DNA from: Corythoichthys intestinalis
Taxonomy: Eukaryota; Chordata; Actinopteri; Syngnathiformes; Syngnathidae
NCBI RefSeq assembly: GCF_030265065.1
Contig: NC_080400.1
Coordinates: 52,127,001-52,191,000, forward strand
Length of the DNA stretch: 64,000 nucleotides
Direction of reading: 5' to 3'
How positions within the stretch are numbered: the stretch's first letter is position 1; each line of letters starts with the position of its first letter. The position numbers and the translations under genes were made by a program. The notes beneath the pieces are model-generated. The model was given only the letters and a program-made list of their open reading frames with translations, was not told the DNA's origin and did no database searches. This document shows positions 13,904 to 27,178 of the stretch, in pieces.

Positions 13904-14391
13904 GTATACACCTGCAAGTAAAAGAAAAAAACATACTGGAATTATTCAAATGTATTTTAGGATTTTTTTCTCTCACTATAAAGCATAGACTTCACATCAG
14001 CAATCATGTTTTCATTATAAATGTAAAAAAACAATGGAAAACAGTATAACACAGACATCAGTTAAATGTATTTTACCTCGATACAAGTTTAAATGTTTTC
14101 AATCATTCATGTTTACACTTTAAATAAAAACTATACAATTGAGGACAGCAATTTTTTCCCCCCAAGTGTTAAAATAAATGGAAAACACAAACACTGCCAT
14201 CAATAACATGTTTTTTTGCATGATTACAAGTATAAAAGTTATCAGTCATATATGCTTAGACTATCAAATGAAATTAAAAGAAAAAAAGTTAACACTGCAC
14301 TATTCAGCTTATGTGGAAACATGATCAATACAAAAAACAATTCCAATGTCTCTCAAAACAAGTAAATAGGTTTTCTTACTTGCTTATCTTG
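13904..14391 (-). other. Intron of copy C, exon 1 missing
   Basis: Intron sequence as in B, running up to the donor (ttac on the plus strand, 14377-14380) and a few bases of exon 1. It then stops at a short GCTT-repeat at the centre of the inverted repeat. Copy C therefore lacks its 5' exon and promoter. Confidence 0.75.
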
Positions 14392-14401
14392 CTTGCTTGC
14401 T

Positions 14402-14527
14402 TGATGCTTTGATCTTCTCTTCCCGATATAAGTTGTTTTTTTCGTTATGAATTACTACACCAAATGCCAAAGAAGCAGACAAGTGTTGCTGTCGTTGGTG
14501 AGCATCTTCCTTTCTAAAGATAAGCAA
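14402..14527 (+). other. 5' exon remnant of copy D
   Basis: Starts inside exon 1 (gatgctttgatcttc...) and ends at a gcaa|gtaaga donor (14527/14528). The CRE and GC-rich promoter found in E, F and G are missing, because the palindrome centre replaces them. Confidence 0.7.
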
Positions 14528-15003
14528 GTAAGAAATCCTATTTACTTGTTTTGAGAGACATTGGAATTGTGGTGTTTTTTGTATTGATCATGTTTCCACA
14601 TAAGCTGAATAGTGCAGTGTTAACTTTTTTTTTCTTTTAATTTCATCTGATAGTCTAAGCATAGATGACTGATAACTTTCATACTTCTAATCATGCAAAA
14701 AAACATGTTATTGATGGCAGTGTTTATGTGTTTTCCATTTATTTTAACACTTGGGAAAAAAATGCTGTCCTCAATTGTATGGTTTTTATTTAAAGTGTAA
14801 ACATGACTGATTGAAAACATTTAAACTTGTATCAAGGTAAAATACATTTAACTGACGTCAGTGTTATTCTGTTTTCCATTGTTTTTTACATTTATAATGA
14901 AAACATGACTGCTGATGTGAAGTCTATGCTTTATAGTGATAGAAAAAAAAAATCCTAAAATAGATTTGACTAATTCCAGTATGTTTTTGTCTTTTACTTG
15001 CAG
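14528..15003 (+). other. Intron of copy D
   Basis: A 476-bp intron ending cttttacttgcag, just ahead of the coding exon. It is near identical to the E intron (inverted, 39542-40016). It has no open gene. Confidence 0.8.
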
Positions 15004-15011
15004 GTGTATGC

Positions 15012-15866
15012 ATGGCGATGATGTGGCACTTCCTTTTGCCTTCTGTCCTCGTGGGAGTGTTTCTCAACATTTGTCCAGCATGCCCTCTGGAAATCCAGAA
15101 GGAAATGAACCACTACTACGTCGCCAGGGGGTCAAGTGTCCAGCTACCCTGTGCGTACACTCACACCGTGGACTCTCAGCAGTACACGGAGGTCTTGTGG
15201 AGTATCGAGTCTGCAGACCGAGAGGAGCAACCCATCATTTGGTTTACTGGCGGCCGCTTGTATTCCGATTTGTACAAACCAATGGAGGGGAGGGTCCACT
15301 TCACATCAGCCGATCCCCAAAATGGAGACGCGTCTATCATCATCAAAGATGTACGTCCGTCAGACACAGAGATGTACCGCTGTCTGGTGAAGAAGTAACC
15401 AGAACTGGATAAGAAGATCTTAGACCTGACAGTCATAGAGGCACCCAGTCAGCCTCTGTGCAGTGTGGACGAAGAAGACAACAGTATGACGCTGAAATGC
15501 AGCTCTCTGCAAGGCACCCCACCTTTGCATTACATCTGGTCCAAGACCAGCGGAAATAAGGTCTTGCCTACACAGGCCATTGTCGACCCCACAGGAGCCA
15601 CCTTGCATTTCAACATCACCGAGCGGGAGTGTGGAAGCTATCGCTGCACGGTGGAAAGTATGGTGGGCACCAAACACTGTGACCTTCACCTGGACTGTTC
15701 GCTGCCCCTGGCCAACAATGTGAGCAGTCCACAATTGCTGACAACCACTGCAGTTGCTGCAATCGCTGTCACTATCACCACACTCTTCATTGTCACAGTT
15801 GTCCTTGCCGTATTCCTCTACCGCAAACGAAAAGAGCAGCACCAGGAAATTGAAATGGAAAAATAA
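15012..15866 (+). pseudogene. CXADR-like Ig receptor copy D, one nonsense change
   Basis: Same 284-codon layout as the open copies, but the leucine codon after the V domain (YRCLVKK-Leu) is TAA at 15396-15398. The frame is open on both sides. The truncated product would be a signal peptide plus V domain of 128 residues without a membrane span, which could in principle be secreted, but the promoter is missing. Shares KDVRPSD and other variants with copy E. Confidence 0.9.
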
Positions 15867-17559
15867 TTTGATGTTGTTCATTTGTTAATGTTTGATAACA
15901 AATTGTTGACATTGCTTGTTATGTTAAATCTTTTACCGCAATGGCATTTTGATTTTTATCTCACTTTTGAATCTATTAAACAAATTCTATGTTATTTCTA
16001 GTATGTCGGTTGTGTTTTTTTATACATTTATACAGTACTGTAAATGTAGAAATTGTAGAACTGGCCAAATTGACAGAAAACTGAAAGGTTACACTTGGGG
16101 GAAAAAAACACATTTTGTAAAGTAAAACATCAACTTTATGTTAACACCTAATGGGAAACTGATCTGGACTGATCATGAGTTAATGTAAAATAAATAAATA
16201 CGTAAAAAAATAAATAAAACTCGGTAGCAGTAGAAATTATGGAGGGGTCCACCTTCAAATAAAGAATATTTACAAACAAACGCTGTAGTAAACTATAAAG
16301 ACAGATGATACAACACTACTTCAAGCTTATATTCCTCCTAATATAAGAAAAATTAGTTAAATTAATAAAATTAAATCTTGACTTTAATCATATGTGCGCT
16401 ACACTGCCTCTAAGAGGCCAGACTCCCACGCAGCAGCAAATCAGTAGTTATTTTTTAATTGTTTTTTATTGCAATTATTAAACATTAGTTCATAAATAAT
16501 TTATTGAAAACCCAAGGCAACACTCACTCACATGACACTCATGAGCAAAAAAATTGGGTGTGCTATCTTTGAAAAAACAGCTAGATGTATTTATTATCTA
16601 TTTTTGAGGGACTTTTTTTTTTTTTTTAATCTCCAAATTGTTCAGATTTAGCGATTTGAAAGGTTTATGTGTTAAGTGTTGGATTATACACAAACTGTCT
16701 TTTGATCATGAGTAAAAAATAAAAAGTTTGGTACTGGCATTTTATTATTATACCGTGGATGTAAAAAGTCGTCGCATTCCCGATCAAATGTATTTGTTAA
16801 TTAAAAAGTAAAACAAATCATTTAAAAGTTTCCACGTTTCATGTGTCCTATAACCTGCAAACTCAATTAAGAGTAAAAAGCATCCGAGACGTAAAGACAG
16901 ACCTGCAACCATATAAGCTGCCTCTAAATAATTCCAAATAAATTTCCTTCATTTTAAGAGAATTTTTACTGGAATTTCTTTTACCTCTGTGGAAGCTTGA
17001 ATATTATGTGCTTGTACTGCCATTCAATGTAAACTGTTCATAATTTCCTCCATCTTGTCTGAGGCCAGTGCTTCTCAATTGTTTTCTGTTACGCCCTCCC
17101 CCCGGAAGACGTGTTTCGCGCCCCCCAACTCTCTGCAACAACTGTAAATAGTATCATTTGTTCATAATTTTTTCATTATTATAAGTACACCTCTGCTTAT
17201 TGTTTTGTCCTTTTAATGTTAAAGAGAAAAAGGTAATATCGATAAATTTATATAATCGTATCATTAAATAATAATAATATAATTAAAATAAATCAAGTAT
17301 AACTGTATTAACATTGTTTTGTATGTAACAGAAAAGGCCTAAAGTGCCTATGACAGCATGTTTATATCATATTTCATGCGGTATTTTATGCTCCTGACTG
17401 AAATGGACCACTTAGATGTGTGTGGACGTGATCGATTTGTTAATTCAATTTTTTGAATCCCGCACCATGAAAATGAGTGACTTCCTGGATTGCGGAAGAA
17501 TGCGAATGTGACATCAGCCGGGTCACCATCTCACAATACAGCCATTACTACAGTATATA
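15867..17559. repeat. 3' flank of unit D
   Basis: 3' UTR with an ATTAAA signal near 15975, then the AT-rich flank common to all units. No further gene is supported. Confidence 0.75.
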
Positions 17560-18930
17560 CAGTGCTGGCCAAAAGTATTGGCACCCCTGCAATTATGTCA
17601 GATAATGCTTAATTTCTCCCAGACAATGATTGCAATTACAAATGCTTTAGTAGTAATAGCTTCATTTATTTTGCTTGCAATTAAAAAACACAAAAGAGAC
17701 CGATAAAAATTAAATCATTATCATTTTACACAAAACTCCAAAAATGGGTCTGACAAAAGTATTGGCACCCTCAGCCTAATACTTGGTAGCACGACCTTTA
17801 GACAAAATAACTGCGAACAACCCCTTCCGGTATTCATGAATGAGATTCTTACAACGTTCTGCTGAAATTTTAGACCATTCTTCTTTGGCCAACTGCTCCA
17901 GGTCTCTGAGATTTGAAGGGTGCCTTCTCCAAACTGCCATTTTCAGATATCTCCACACATGTTCAATGGGATTCAGGTCAGGTCTCATTGCTGGCCACTT
18001 TAGAAGTCTCCAGTGCTTTCTCTCAAACCATGTTCTAGTGCTTTTTAAAGTGTGTTTTGGGTCCTTGTCCTGCTGCCGGAACACCGATAACCTCTGAGGG
18101 AGACCCAGCTTTCTCACGCTGGGCCCTAATTTATGCTGCAAAATGTGTTGGCAGTCTTCAGACTTCATAAAACCATGTACACGGTCAAGCAGTCCAGTGC
18201 CAGTGGCAGCCAATCAACCCCAAAACATCAGGGAACCTCCGCCATGTTTGACTTTGGGGACCGTGTTCTTTACTTTGAAGGCCTCACCCCCCCCCGTAAA
18301 CTCTATGTTGATGCCTTTTCCCAAAAAGCTCTACTTTTGTCTCATCTGACTAGAGAACATTCTTCCAAAATGTTTTTGGCTTTCTCAGGTATGTTTAGGC
18401 AAACTCCAGCCTGGCTTTTTTTTTTTTTTGGTCTCTGGGTCAAAAGTGGGGTCTTCCTGAGTATCCTACTATAAAGTCCCTTTTCATTCAGACACCAACG
18501 GATAGTACGGGTTGACAATGTTATACTCTCGGACTGCAGGACAATTTGAACTTGTTTGAATGTTAGTCGAGGTTCTTTATCCAACATCCGCACACTCTTT
18601 GGTTGAAATCTCTAGTCAATTTTTGTTTCCCGTCCACATCTAGGGAGGTTTGTAACAATGGGCTTTACACTTATTGATGACACTGCGCACGGTAGACACA
18701 GGAACATTCAGGTCTTTGGAGATTGACTTGTAACCTTGAGATTGCCCATGCTTCCTCACAATTTTGCTTCTCAAGTCCTCAGACAGTTCTTTGGTCTTCC
18801 TTCTTCTCTCCATGCTCAATGTGGTACACACAAGGACACAGGGCAGAGGTTGAGTCAACTTGAATCAATTTTAACTGGCTGCAAGTGTGAATTAGCTATT
18901 GCCACCACCTGTTATGTACCAAAGGTAAGT
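17560..18930 (-). mobile_element. Tc1-like transposon, 5'-truncated, transposase broken
   Basis: Begins with CAGTGCTGGCCAAAAG after TA. Minus-strand transposase pieces: N-terminal HTH part (start at about 18814), middle part, and catalytic C-terminal part ending at 17776 with DKDPKHT and DLNPIEHVW. The nine-base C run near 18288 is where one frame break lies. It is the mirror copy of 9958-11328. Confidence 0.9.
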
Positions 18931-20033
18931 AAATTCATCCCGTGCCCCAACAAAGACATTATTGTGGTTGAGGGCCATGAACATAAATAATACTTGACTT
19001 GCAGTGTTTGTAAGGAATTCAGCATCCACTAATGAAAGTGCTATTATTGTCTATTCATGGGTGCTCTCTTGGGGCTGATAGGCTATTAGTGCCATCAGAA
19101 GTAAATTTGAAATGCTTAACTTTAGAAAACGTATTTTCTGATGAAACAAATATCAGCCTATATGCATGCAACAAACAGGTAATAGACTCCTAGGATCTTA
19201 AATTTTTTATTTTGTGCACAATTGTTTTGTGTTTTTTGAAAATGACATTGATAATCTTGAACATTTGTTTTTTCAGTGTGATATAGTGCAATTGTTCTGT
19301 AGGGATATGCGGAGCTGGTTTCAGTCCAAACAAATTGATCTTTCAAAGTGGACAGTGGATCCAATTAAGTTTGAAATGTTTGGCACAAATAAATATTTGT
19401 TTATGTGATCAATGTGATTTGTAATACTTGTTTTTTTCTTCACAAATGCAGATACTTTCAAAGAAAATCTTGTTTTGAACATCGGATGAATGAGTTTCTT
19501 CTTGGGTATAGGTCTCTGAAGCTGTTTAATAAGAAAAAAATCCCTTGATTTGGAGTCAGATTGAGAGATTTGACATTTCTTTGAAAAGCCCCGTGATCGT
19601 AAGAGAGTGGGTGCGTAGGTGTATGTGTGTGTTGGGGTGGCTGAATGCAAACATAAAAATATTTCGCTAGTAAAATTTTGAGTTTGTTATGTCGCCCTCT
19701 TTTGGTTAAATTAGACCATGACCATGCAACTGCTTAAAAAATACACATACTGATTGTCATAGATATAGAATTCAAAAGTACGACATTGTGAAAAGTAATG
19801 GCTATAATACAAATAACCTTGACTTGAAGTTTTCATGCGATCACATTGTGCATTCTGTCATGTTTCTTCTAAGCGTTTTTGTTTGTGTGTTGGAGGTGTA
19901 TGTGGTGTAAACAGGAAAACCCATGGCCCTGATGTCTATACTAGGACAGATAATTTTCTCCAGGGTATTTTGCGACTAATTTTTGATACCTGTCCACACT
20001 TCAAGTTTAAGGTGCGTTTAATTACACTTTTAA
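18931..20033. repeat. Inter-unit segment with LINE 3' fragment
   Basis: Mirror of 8851-9957. The LINE-like peptide (Leu-Phe-Phe-Gln-Cys motif) is at 19214-19408 on the plus strand. A GT-rich stretch lies at 19620-19640. Homology ends at TTAA (20030-20033), the insertion point of the next element. Confidence 0.65.
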
Positions 20034-21203
20034 AGGGGAACTCCGGATTTTTTGACATCAGGCTTAATCATCGAGTTAGGGGGGGGGGTTAATTAGTCAG
20101 TGGAGTAGATTTCAAAATATTACGTAGCGTTTGTTAGTCTTTTGTTATTTTTCAGGGCACCGGAGTGGCTATGCTAATGCAAGTCTATGTGCCCAATTAG
20201 CATACCAATAAAAAAAAACATATGCACGCAGGAGAATCACCGATGACGCATGCAATCAGTAGTGTTGGCTATGTTTTCAGGATAAAGTTATTAAAACTTA
20301 CCATTGCATGTCTATAACTGCAGTATGAAGAGCAACATTAGTAATTCAGTTGCTTTGCAGAGAACAAGCGCCGGGCACTCAGGGCGGAGGGATATCACGT
20401 AGGTCTTTTCACCGCAGTTTTTTTTTTTTTTTTTTTTTTCCTAGCAACGACGCAACTTCCCGACACGAGTTTTCATGAACTCAATATATCGCTGCATAGT
20501 GACGATGAAAAAGCATTTCGATGCTTAAGTGACCACGAAGACTTTTTACCACTAATCAACAAAGGTGTATTAGAAAACTTTTTTCTTCGTTGACAAGATC
20601 AACTGAAAGAAAAAAACAAGGCCAGCAGGCCCAAATGGACAGCTGTCAATGAGGTAAGTGAATTGCATGCCTTATTTTGCCGCTGGACAAATATTCGTAA
20701 TGGTCTCATAATAAAACTTCCTATGGTATACTCTAAGCTTCATTCTACTTCATGTAAGCAGCTATATCATCTCAACTGTAATGCATTGTGAGCGTAAAAG
20801 CATGATGTCATTACCAAAAGCAGTACCTGTATGGCAATTATTTACGAGAATGTGCCTAAATCATCACGGGATATGTCAAAAATGAAAAACATTAGAAAAC
20901 CCTGACATAGGCAAATGTGTTGAACATAACTTCAAGTATCATTTCATGTATTACAAGTGCCGGTGATGGGCACCTTTGAGCACTTGAAGTTACGTAACTT
21001 GCGGACTATAAGTCGCTTCTTTTTCCCCTCATTTTGAATCCTGCTGCTTGTAGTCAAGTGCTGCTTATTTGTTGGGTATATCTAAAATGTATATTGCTAA
21101 ATAATCTAGAGTTCTGTAACTTTTTATTATATACTGTTGATCTACAACATGATGATTTTGGAACTTTCTTGTTGAATCACCCTCTATTATGGTTTTGTTT
21201 TAG

Positions 21204-21387
21204 GCAACTCTGATTGGTAGCATATAGGGTTGTTCTTGAGTGGGCGTTGAAAGGCGAACATCAGGGAAGAGGCCAGCGACGTGTTCTTCCATCGTGTGTC
21301 GTCTCCTGCATCCGTGAGAAGTACCCTTCTCTCAGTGAGAACTACAATGGTTTTAGGGAAGCTGAAGATGCTATGCAATTTTTCTAA
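21204..21387 (+). pseudogene. P2X7-tail-like domain exon of a transposon protein
   Basis: Follows a ttttgttttag acceptor. The frame reads VVLEWALKGEHQ ... LPSCVVSCIREKYPS ... NYNGFREAEDA and then stops. The pattern Trp, then LPxCVVxxIRxxYPS, then YxGF is that of the zinc-binding C-terminal P2X7-like domain seen alone in many fish mobile-element proteins. The exon's first codons contain a stop, so it looks dead. No partner exons were recognised with confidence. Confidence 0.45.
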
Positions 21388-21718
21388 GTACGACTTACCT
21401 ACATACCTTTTCATACCATTTCCTCCATACCCAGAAACTTTTTATCTTTTAAACCTTCACATTTCACAAATTATACAATATGTGTGTGTTTTTTTTTTAT
21501 TGTCGTTCATTCAAAAATATGTACATTGTAAAATATCTATAAAAAAAAAAAAAAAAGGAAAATGTCTGCCTACTTATTTTTTAAAGCGACTGACATGTTG
21601 TAAAATAACTTTTTGTTTTTCTTTTGTTCTTTGTGTTTCTTTCTTTCTTCTTTCAGGCCTTTCGATGTTTACAATGTTCGGTGGAATAGTAGTTGGAGGC
21701 TTGAAATAGAAGTCTGGC

Positions 21719-23136
21719 TCAGCAAACTTTAATGATGAATCCTGCCGTCTTTCCAGGACACGCTTCCACCAAATTCTCTCTGAATGTCTGCGTTGTTGGC
21801 TCGTAACAGCTCCGGGCAACCCATCTTTTTGTTTGCTTTGGAAACTCCGAGCTGTATTTCAAAGTGCCTAATAGAGTAAATTTGATAGAGATATGTACAT
21901 GATAAGAAAGGTAGAGTGCAATTGTAATGGGACAAATGTTGACAGAATTCAATTTGGTCCATGACGTATGAGTAAGCCTACCATCAGCGTTCCTCTGTTG
22001 CTGGCGCCCGACATTTTCATTGTGGTCCATAACAGACATAAGTGTCCTTGCCTTCATGGAGTTATAGACAAAGTGGAGCCTCTTTTGGGTGTACTTCAGC
22101 ATCGCACTGTGGTATACCTCCAGGTCACCTACAGATCACAATAAAAATTAGCTTGTGAGATGTCATGATATACGCCAGTGTTATAGACACAACCGCACCA
22201 CGGAATAAGGCAAACCCAAGTATCAGAAAAAAATAAATAATGCAGTATTTTCATGTTCAGCCAAAAAATACAGGAGACCAAAAAGATTTAATTGATCTGG
22301 TGTCCTGATGAGGCAACAACTTAGTCAAAAATTTGCTCCTGTCGATCATCATTGTGTACTTTTGTTTTAAACAAAAACTAAAATTGCATTTATATTATGT
22401 ATGTGTAATGGACTAGGGATGTCAATGGCAGAGGATAACATTTTCTACTGCAATAAAATAAATGTTTGGAAAATTGCTTCTAATTCAATCAGAAATCAAG
22501 TGAGCTATTAGTGTTGTAAATAGTGTAGTAGTGTGTAAAAGGTCTAGTCCTTCAGTGTTTCGGAATGTCAATCTATCTCTCATAGTTAAAGAGGCTAAAC
22601 AAACAGGATGCATGTCTAGAGGTGTGACAATATATAGAAAAGATGATATATAGCGATAGTCTGTAGCCCAAAAGGTTATCGATATACTCCCACCAAAAAG
22701 TGATATATATTTAAAACACTAGAAGTGCAGGGGGATTGTGTTTTTGGCTATAAAGAAAGACTAGAAAGTCATTAGATGACCACTATACCAAACTCAGGTG
22801 GATAGGTACAATTAACATCTGAATGTTTGCAAATGCAGGACTACCTTGGCTTTGTCAAACAACAGACCACTCAAACAAGCAATCAAGCAGAGGGGTCGCT
22901 GCCTGAGTGTGAAGGGGGAGGGGGCACTCTTTATAGTTGCGAATAGCATTTGAATATTTGCAAATGCAGGACTCCCTTAGCTGCAGTTTCCTACTTACGT
23001 ACGTCAGTGCCCTGAGGAATTCTGTGGCCAAGAGCTGGTGGAAATGATCCTGATTGAAGTCCACCCATGTGACTGAGATGGAGAGGAGATCAACCTTCAG
23101 CTGTGTTGGGACTTTGAGCTGTTTTTTTCTATCTTC
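21719..23136 (-). pseudogene. Kolobok-like transposase, last three exons
   Basis: Three exons with good splice sites on the minus strand. 22999-23136 encodes TWVDFNQDHFHQLLATEF and ends at a gtaagt donor. 21982-22128 encodes DLEVYHSAMLKYTQKRLHF then KARTLMSVMDHNENVGRQQ. 21719-21867 encodes FPKQTKRWVARSCYEPTTQ and a stop. The run 'DLEVYHS..L..Y..KR..F.Y..M.AR......DHNEN' followed by 'FPK.T..W' is typical of the C-terminal part of THAP/Kolobok-type transposases in fish. All three are open, but upstream exons are interrupted by other elements, so the gene as a whole is broken. Confidence 0.55.
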
Positions 23137-23599
23137 CTAATTTTGTCAAAAAGCGCACAATTCAATCACATTAGACAACCATACTGAGCAGTTAACAAAC
23201 ACTAAAACATAATTATCAGGACATAAAGCTATAGAGATTTGTAGCGTAAAATAGAGGAAGTAAGTAAGTAGAGAGTAAATGAGAGGTGGTGTCGTAACTT
23301 TGCACCTCAATTCACATACAGGAATATGTAAAAATGTCGTCTGCTTGATTTTCTGACAAAGCCAAGGTAGCCCTGCATTTGCAAATACGTATTTAAGATG
23401 CTTGCTAGTGTGAATGCGAATGCCAAATGAGGACCTCAATGCTCAAAAAAAATATTCTGATTAGAGTTAGATGACCCTTCTCTGGAAACAACAGGGATTT
23501 GTATCAACTGATCCACCTTTGCCCTGGCCAGTGTTCAAAAGGTGTCACTGTTTAGAAATATAAAATAAAGAAAATCTTTTATTAGATGAGTGTCTATGT

Positions 23600-26500
23600 T
23601 TGACCCCTTATGATGAGCAACATTAATGAACCCCAGTTTCCCTTGCCCGGACGCGGGTTACCGGGGCCCCCCTCTGGAGCCAGGCCTGGAGGTGGGGCTC
23701 GAAGGCAAGCGTCTGGTGGCCAGGCCTGTCCCCATGGGGCCCGGCCGGGCTCAGCCCGAAAAGGCAACGTGGGTTCCCCTTCCCATGGGCTCACCACCTG
23801 TGGGAGGGGCCAAAGGGGTCGGGTGCGTAGGGAGTTGGGCGGCAGCCAAAGGCGGGGGCCTTGGCGGTCCGACCCCCAGCTGCTGAAGCTAACTCTTGGG
23901 ACATGGAATGTCACCTCTCTGGCAGGGAAGGAGCCTGAGCTGGTGTGTGAGGCAGAGAAGTTCCGACTAGATATAGTCGGACTCTCCTCCACACACAGCT
24001 TGGGTTCTGGTACCAATCCTCTCGAGAGGGGTTGGACTCTCTTCCACTCTGGAGTTGCCCATGGTGAGAGGCGCCGGGCAGGTGTGGGCATACTTATTTT
24101 ATTGCCCCCCGGCTTGGCGCCTGTACGTTGGGGTTTACCCCGGTAGACGAGAGGGTAGCCTCCCTCCGCCTTCGGGTGGGGGGGGACGGGTTCTAACTGT
24201 TGTTTGCGCCTATGCACCGAACAGCAGTTCAGAATACCCACCCTTTTTGGAGTCCTTGGAGGGTGTGCTAGAGAGCGCCCCCTCTGGGGACTCCCTCGTT
24301 CTACTGGGGGACTTCAACGCTCACGTGGGCAATGACAGTGAGACCTGGAGGGGCGTGATTGGGAGGAACGGCCCCCCCGATCAGAACCCGAGTGGTGTTC
24401 TGTTATTGGACTTCTGTGCTCGTCACGGTTTGTCTATAACGAACACCATGTTCAAACATAGGGGTGTCCATATGTGCACTTGGCACCAGGACACCCTAGG
24501 CCGCAGTTCGATGATCGACTTCGTAATCGTGTCATCGGACTTGCGGCCGCATGTTTTGGACACTCGGGTGAAGAGAGGGGCGGAGCTGTCAACCGATCAC
24601 CACCTGGTGGTGTGTTGGCTCCGATGGCGGGGGAAGATGCTGGCCAGACCTGGCAGGCCCAAACGTATTGTGAGGGTCTGCTGGGAACGTCTGGCAGAAT
24701 CCCCTATCAGAAAGAGTTTCAACACCCACCTCCGGCAGAACTTCTCCCTTGTCCCGGGGGAGGTGGGGGACATTGAGTCCGAGTGGGCCGTGTTCCGCAC
24801 CTCCATTGTTGAGGCGGCCGATCAGAGCTGTGGCCGTAAGGTGGTTGGTGCCTGTCGTGGCGGCAATCCCCGAACCCGCTGGTGGACACCAGCGGTAAGG
24901 GATGCCGTCAAGCTGAAGAAGGAGGCCTATCGGGCCTTTTTGGCCTGTGGGACTCCGGAGGCAGCTGACAGGTACCGGCTGGCCAAGCGGACTGCGGCCT
25001 TGGCAGTCGCCGAGGCAAAAACTCGGACATGGGAGGAGTTCGGTGAGGCCATGGAAAACGACTTCCGGACGGCTTCGAGGAAATTCTGGTCCACCATCCG
25101 GCGTCTGAGGAGAGGAAAGCAGTGCACTATTAACACTGTGTATAGTGAAGATGGTGTACTGCTGACCTCGACTCGAGACGTCGTGAGTCGGTGGAGAGAA
25201 TACTTCGAAGCCCTCCTCAATTCCACCGACACGCCTTCCTTTGAGGAAGCAGAGTCTGGGGACTCTGAGGTGGGCTCTTCGATCTCTGGGGTTGAAGTCA
25301 CTGAGGCGGTTGGTAAGCTCCTCGGTGGCAAGGCCCCGGGGGTGGATGAGATCCGCCCGGAGTTCCTAAAGGCTCTGGATGTTGTAGGGCTGTCATGGCT
25401 GACACGCCTCTACAACATCGCGTGGACATCGGGGACAGTGCCTCTGGATTGGCAGACCGGGGTGGTGGTCCCCCTTTTTAAAAAGGGGGACCGGAGGGTG
25501 TGTTCCAATTATAGAGGAATCACACTCCTCAGCCTCCCCGGTAAAGTCTATTCAGGGGTACTGGAGAGGAGGGTCCGTCGGGAAGTCGAATCTCGGATTC
25601 AGGAGGAGCAGTGTGGTTTTCGTCCCGGCCGTGGAACAGTGGACCAGCTCTACACCCTCAGCAGGGTCCTCGAGGGTGCATGGGAGTTCGCCCAACCAGT
25701 CTACATGTGTTTTGTGGATTTGGAGAAGGCGTTCGACCGTGTGCCTAGGGGAATCCTGTGGAGGGTGCTCCGGGAGTACGGGGTACCGAGCCCCTTGGTA
25801 AGGGCTGTTCGGTCCCTGTACGACCGGTGTCAGAGTCTGGTCCGCATTGCCGGCAGTAAGTCGAATTTGTTCCCAGTGAGGGTTGGACTCCGCCAAGGCT
25901 GCCCTTTGTCACCGATTTTGTTCATAATTTTTATGGACAGAATTTCTAGGCGCAGCCAAAGCGTTGAGGGGGTCCGGTTTGGTGACCTCAGCATTTAATC
26001 TCTGCTTTTTGCAGATGATTTAGTGCTGTTGGCTTCATCAAGCCGTGACCTCCAACTCTCACTGGAGCGGTTCGCAGCTGAGTGTGAAGCGGTTGGGATG
26101 AAGATCAGCACCTCCAAATCCGAGACCATGGTCCTCAGTCGGAAAAGGGTGGAGTGCCCTCTCCGGGTCGGGGATGAGATCCTGCCCCAAGTGGAGGAGT
26201 TCAAGTATCTTGGGGTCTTGTTCACGAGTGACGGTAGGAGGGAGCGGGAGATCGACAGGCGAATCGGTGCGGCGTCTGCAGTAATGCGGACTCTGCACCG
26301 GTCCGTAGTGGTGAAGAAGGAGCTGAGCCGAAAGGCAAAGCTCTCGATTTACCAGTCGATCTACGTTCCTACCCTCACCTATGGTCACGAGCTTTGGGTC
26401 GTGACCGAAAGAACAAGATCCCGGATACAAGCGGCCGAAATGAGTTTCCTCCGCAGGGTGTCCGGGCTCTCCCTTAGAGATAGGGTGAGAAGCTCGGTCA

Positions 26501-26828
26501 TCCGGGAGGGACTCGGCGTCGAGCCGCTACTCCTCCGCGTAGAGAGGAGCCAGCTGAGGTGGCTCGGGCATCTGGTTCGGATGCCTCCCGGACGCCTCCC
26601 TGGAGAGGTGTTCCGGGCATGTCCCACCGGTGGGAGGCCCCGGGGACGACCCAGGACACGCTGGAGAGACTATGTCTCTCGGCTGGCCTGGGAACGCCTT
26701 GGGATCCCGCCGGAGGAGCTGGTTGAAGTGGCTGGGGAGAGGGAAGTCTGGGCTTCCCTGTTAAAGCTGCTGCCCCCGCGACCCGACCCCGGAACAAGCG
26801 GAAGATAATGGATGGATGGATGGATGTC
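23600..26828 (+). mobile_element. Rex3/RTE-type LINE, about 3.2 kb
   Basis: Non-LTR element with an endonuclease then a reverse transcriptase, ending in a (GATG)n tail at 26808-26828 as in Rex3. The GC-rich 5' end begins near 23600. It lies in the Kolobok-like region. Target duplications were not resolved. Confidence 0.85.
23610..26808 (+). pseudogene. RTE-clade endonuclease-reverse transcriptase, two breaks
   Basis: The endonuclease starts at about 23893 (LTLGTWNVTSL, the N of the first catalytic motif) and includes [12 protein letters not shown] and the final catalytic STDHHLVV. A frameshift lies near 24110-24150. The reverse transcriptase runs through [48 protein letters not shown] and [13 protein letters not shown] at 25996-25998 interrupts it just before the FADD catalytic box. 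The same frame then continues from 26023 to the stop at 26808 with a Leu-Gly-His-Leu-type C-terminus. The few breaks suggest fairly recent insertion. Confidence 0.88.
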
Positions 26829-27113
26829 TATGTTTGCTCTAGACATGCAATTCATTTTGAGTGGACTGGACACTGAGCACAGTCAATGGCACTGAAACCA
26901 GAGCATGTCATTTACAGGTCATTTCTTGTTCATTTTAGGGCATTTTACAGGTTACTTCCTGTTGCATTGGAGTTGCTTCCTAACTGTTTGGGGACATTTT
27001 TGAGTGGTCAGTAAGCCTAAATCAACAGGAAGTGACCCGTTAAAAGGAAGTTATCGAAAATAAACTGGAAATGATGTGAAATGCCCCAAATCGAGCTCAT
27101 TTAGAGCCATATA

Positions 27114-27178
27114 CAGTGGGGAGAACAAGTATTTGATACACTGCAAATGGGTTTATCAAATAATTGTTCTCCCCACTG
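27114..27178. mobile_element. 65-bp Tc1/mariner-type micro-MITE
   Basis: Inverted ends CAGTGGGGAGAACAAGTATT / its complement, separated by only a dozen bases, and flanked by TA at 27112-27113 and 27179-27180. It is essentially two fused terminal repeats with no interior. Confidence 0.8.

Noticed and set aside
23594-24241. 215-codon frame on the minus strand at the LINE 5' end
   Set aside because: Antisense of the GC-rich LINE endonuclease; low-complexity proline and arginine composition.
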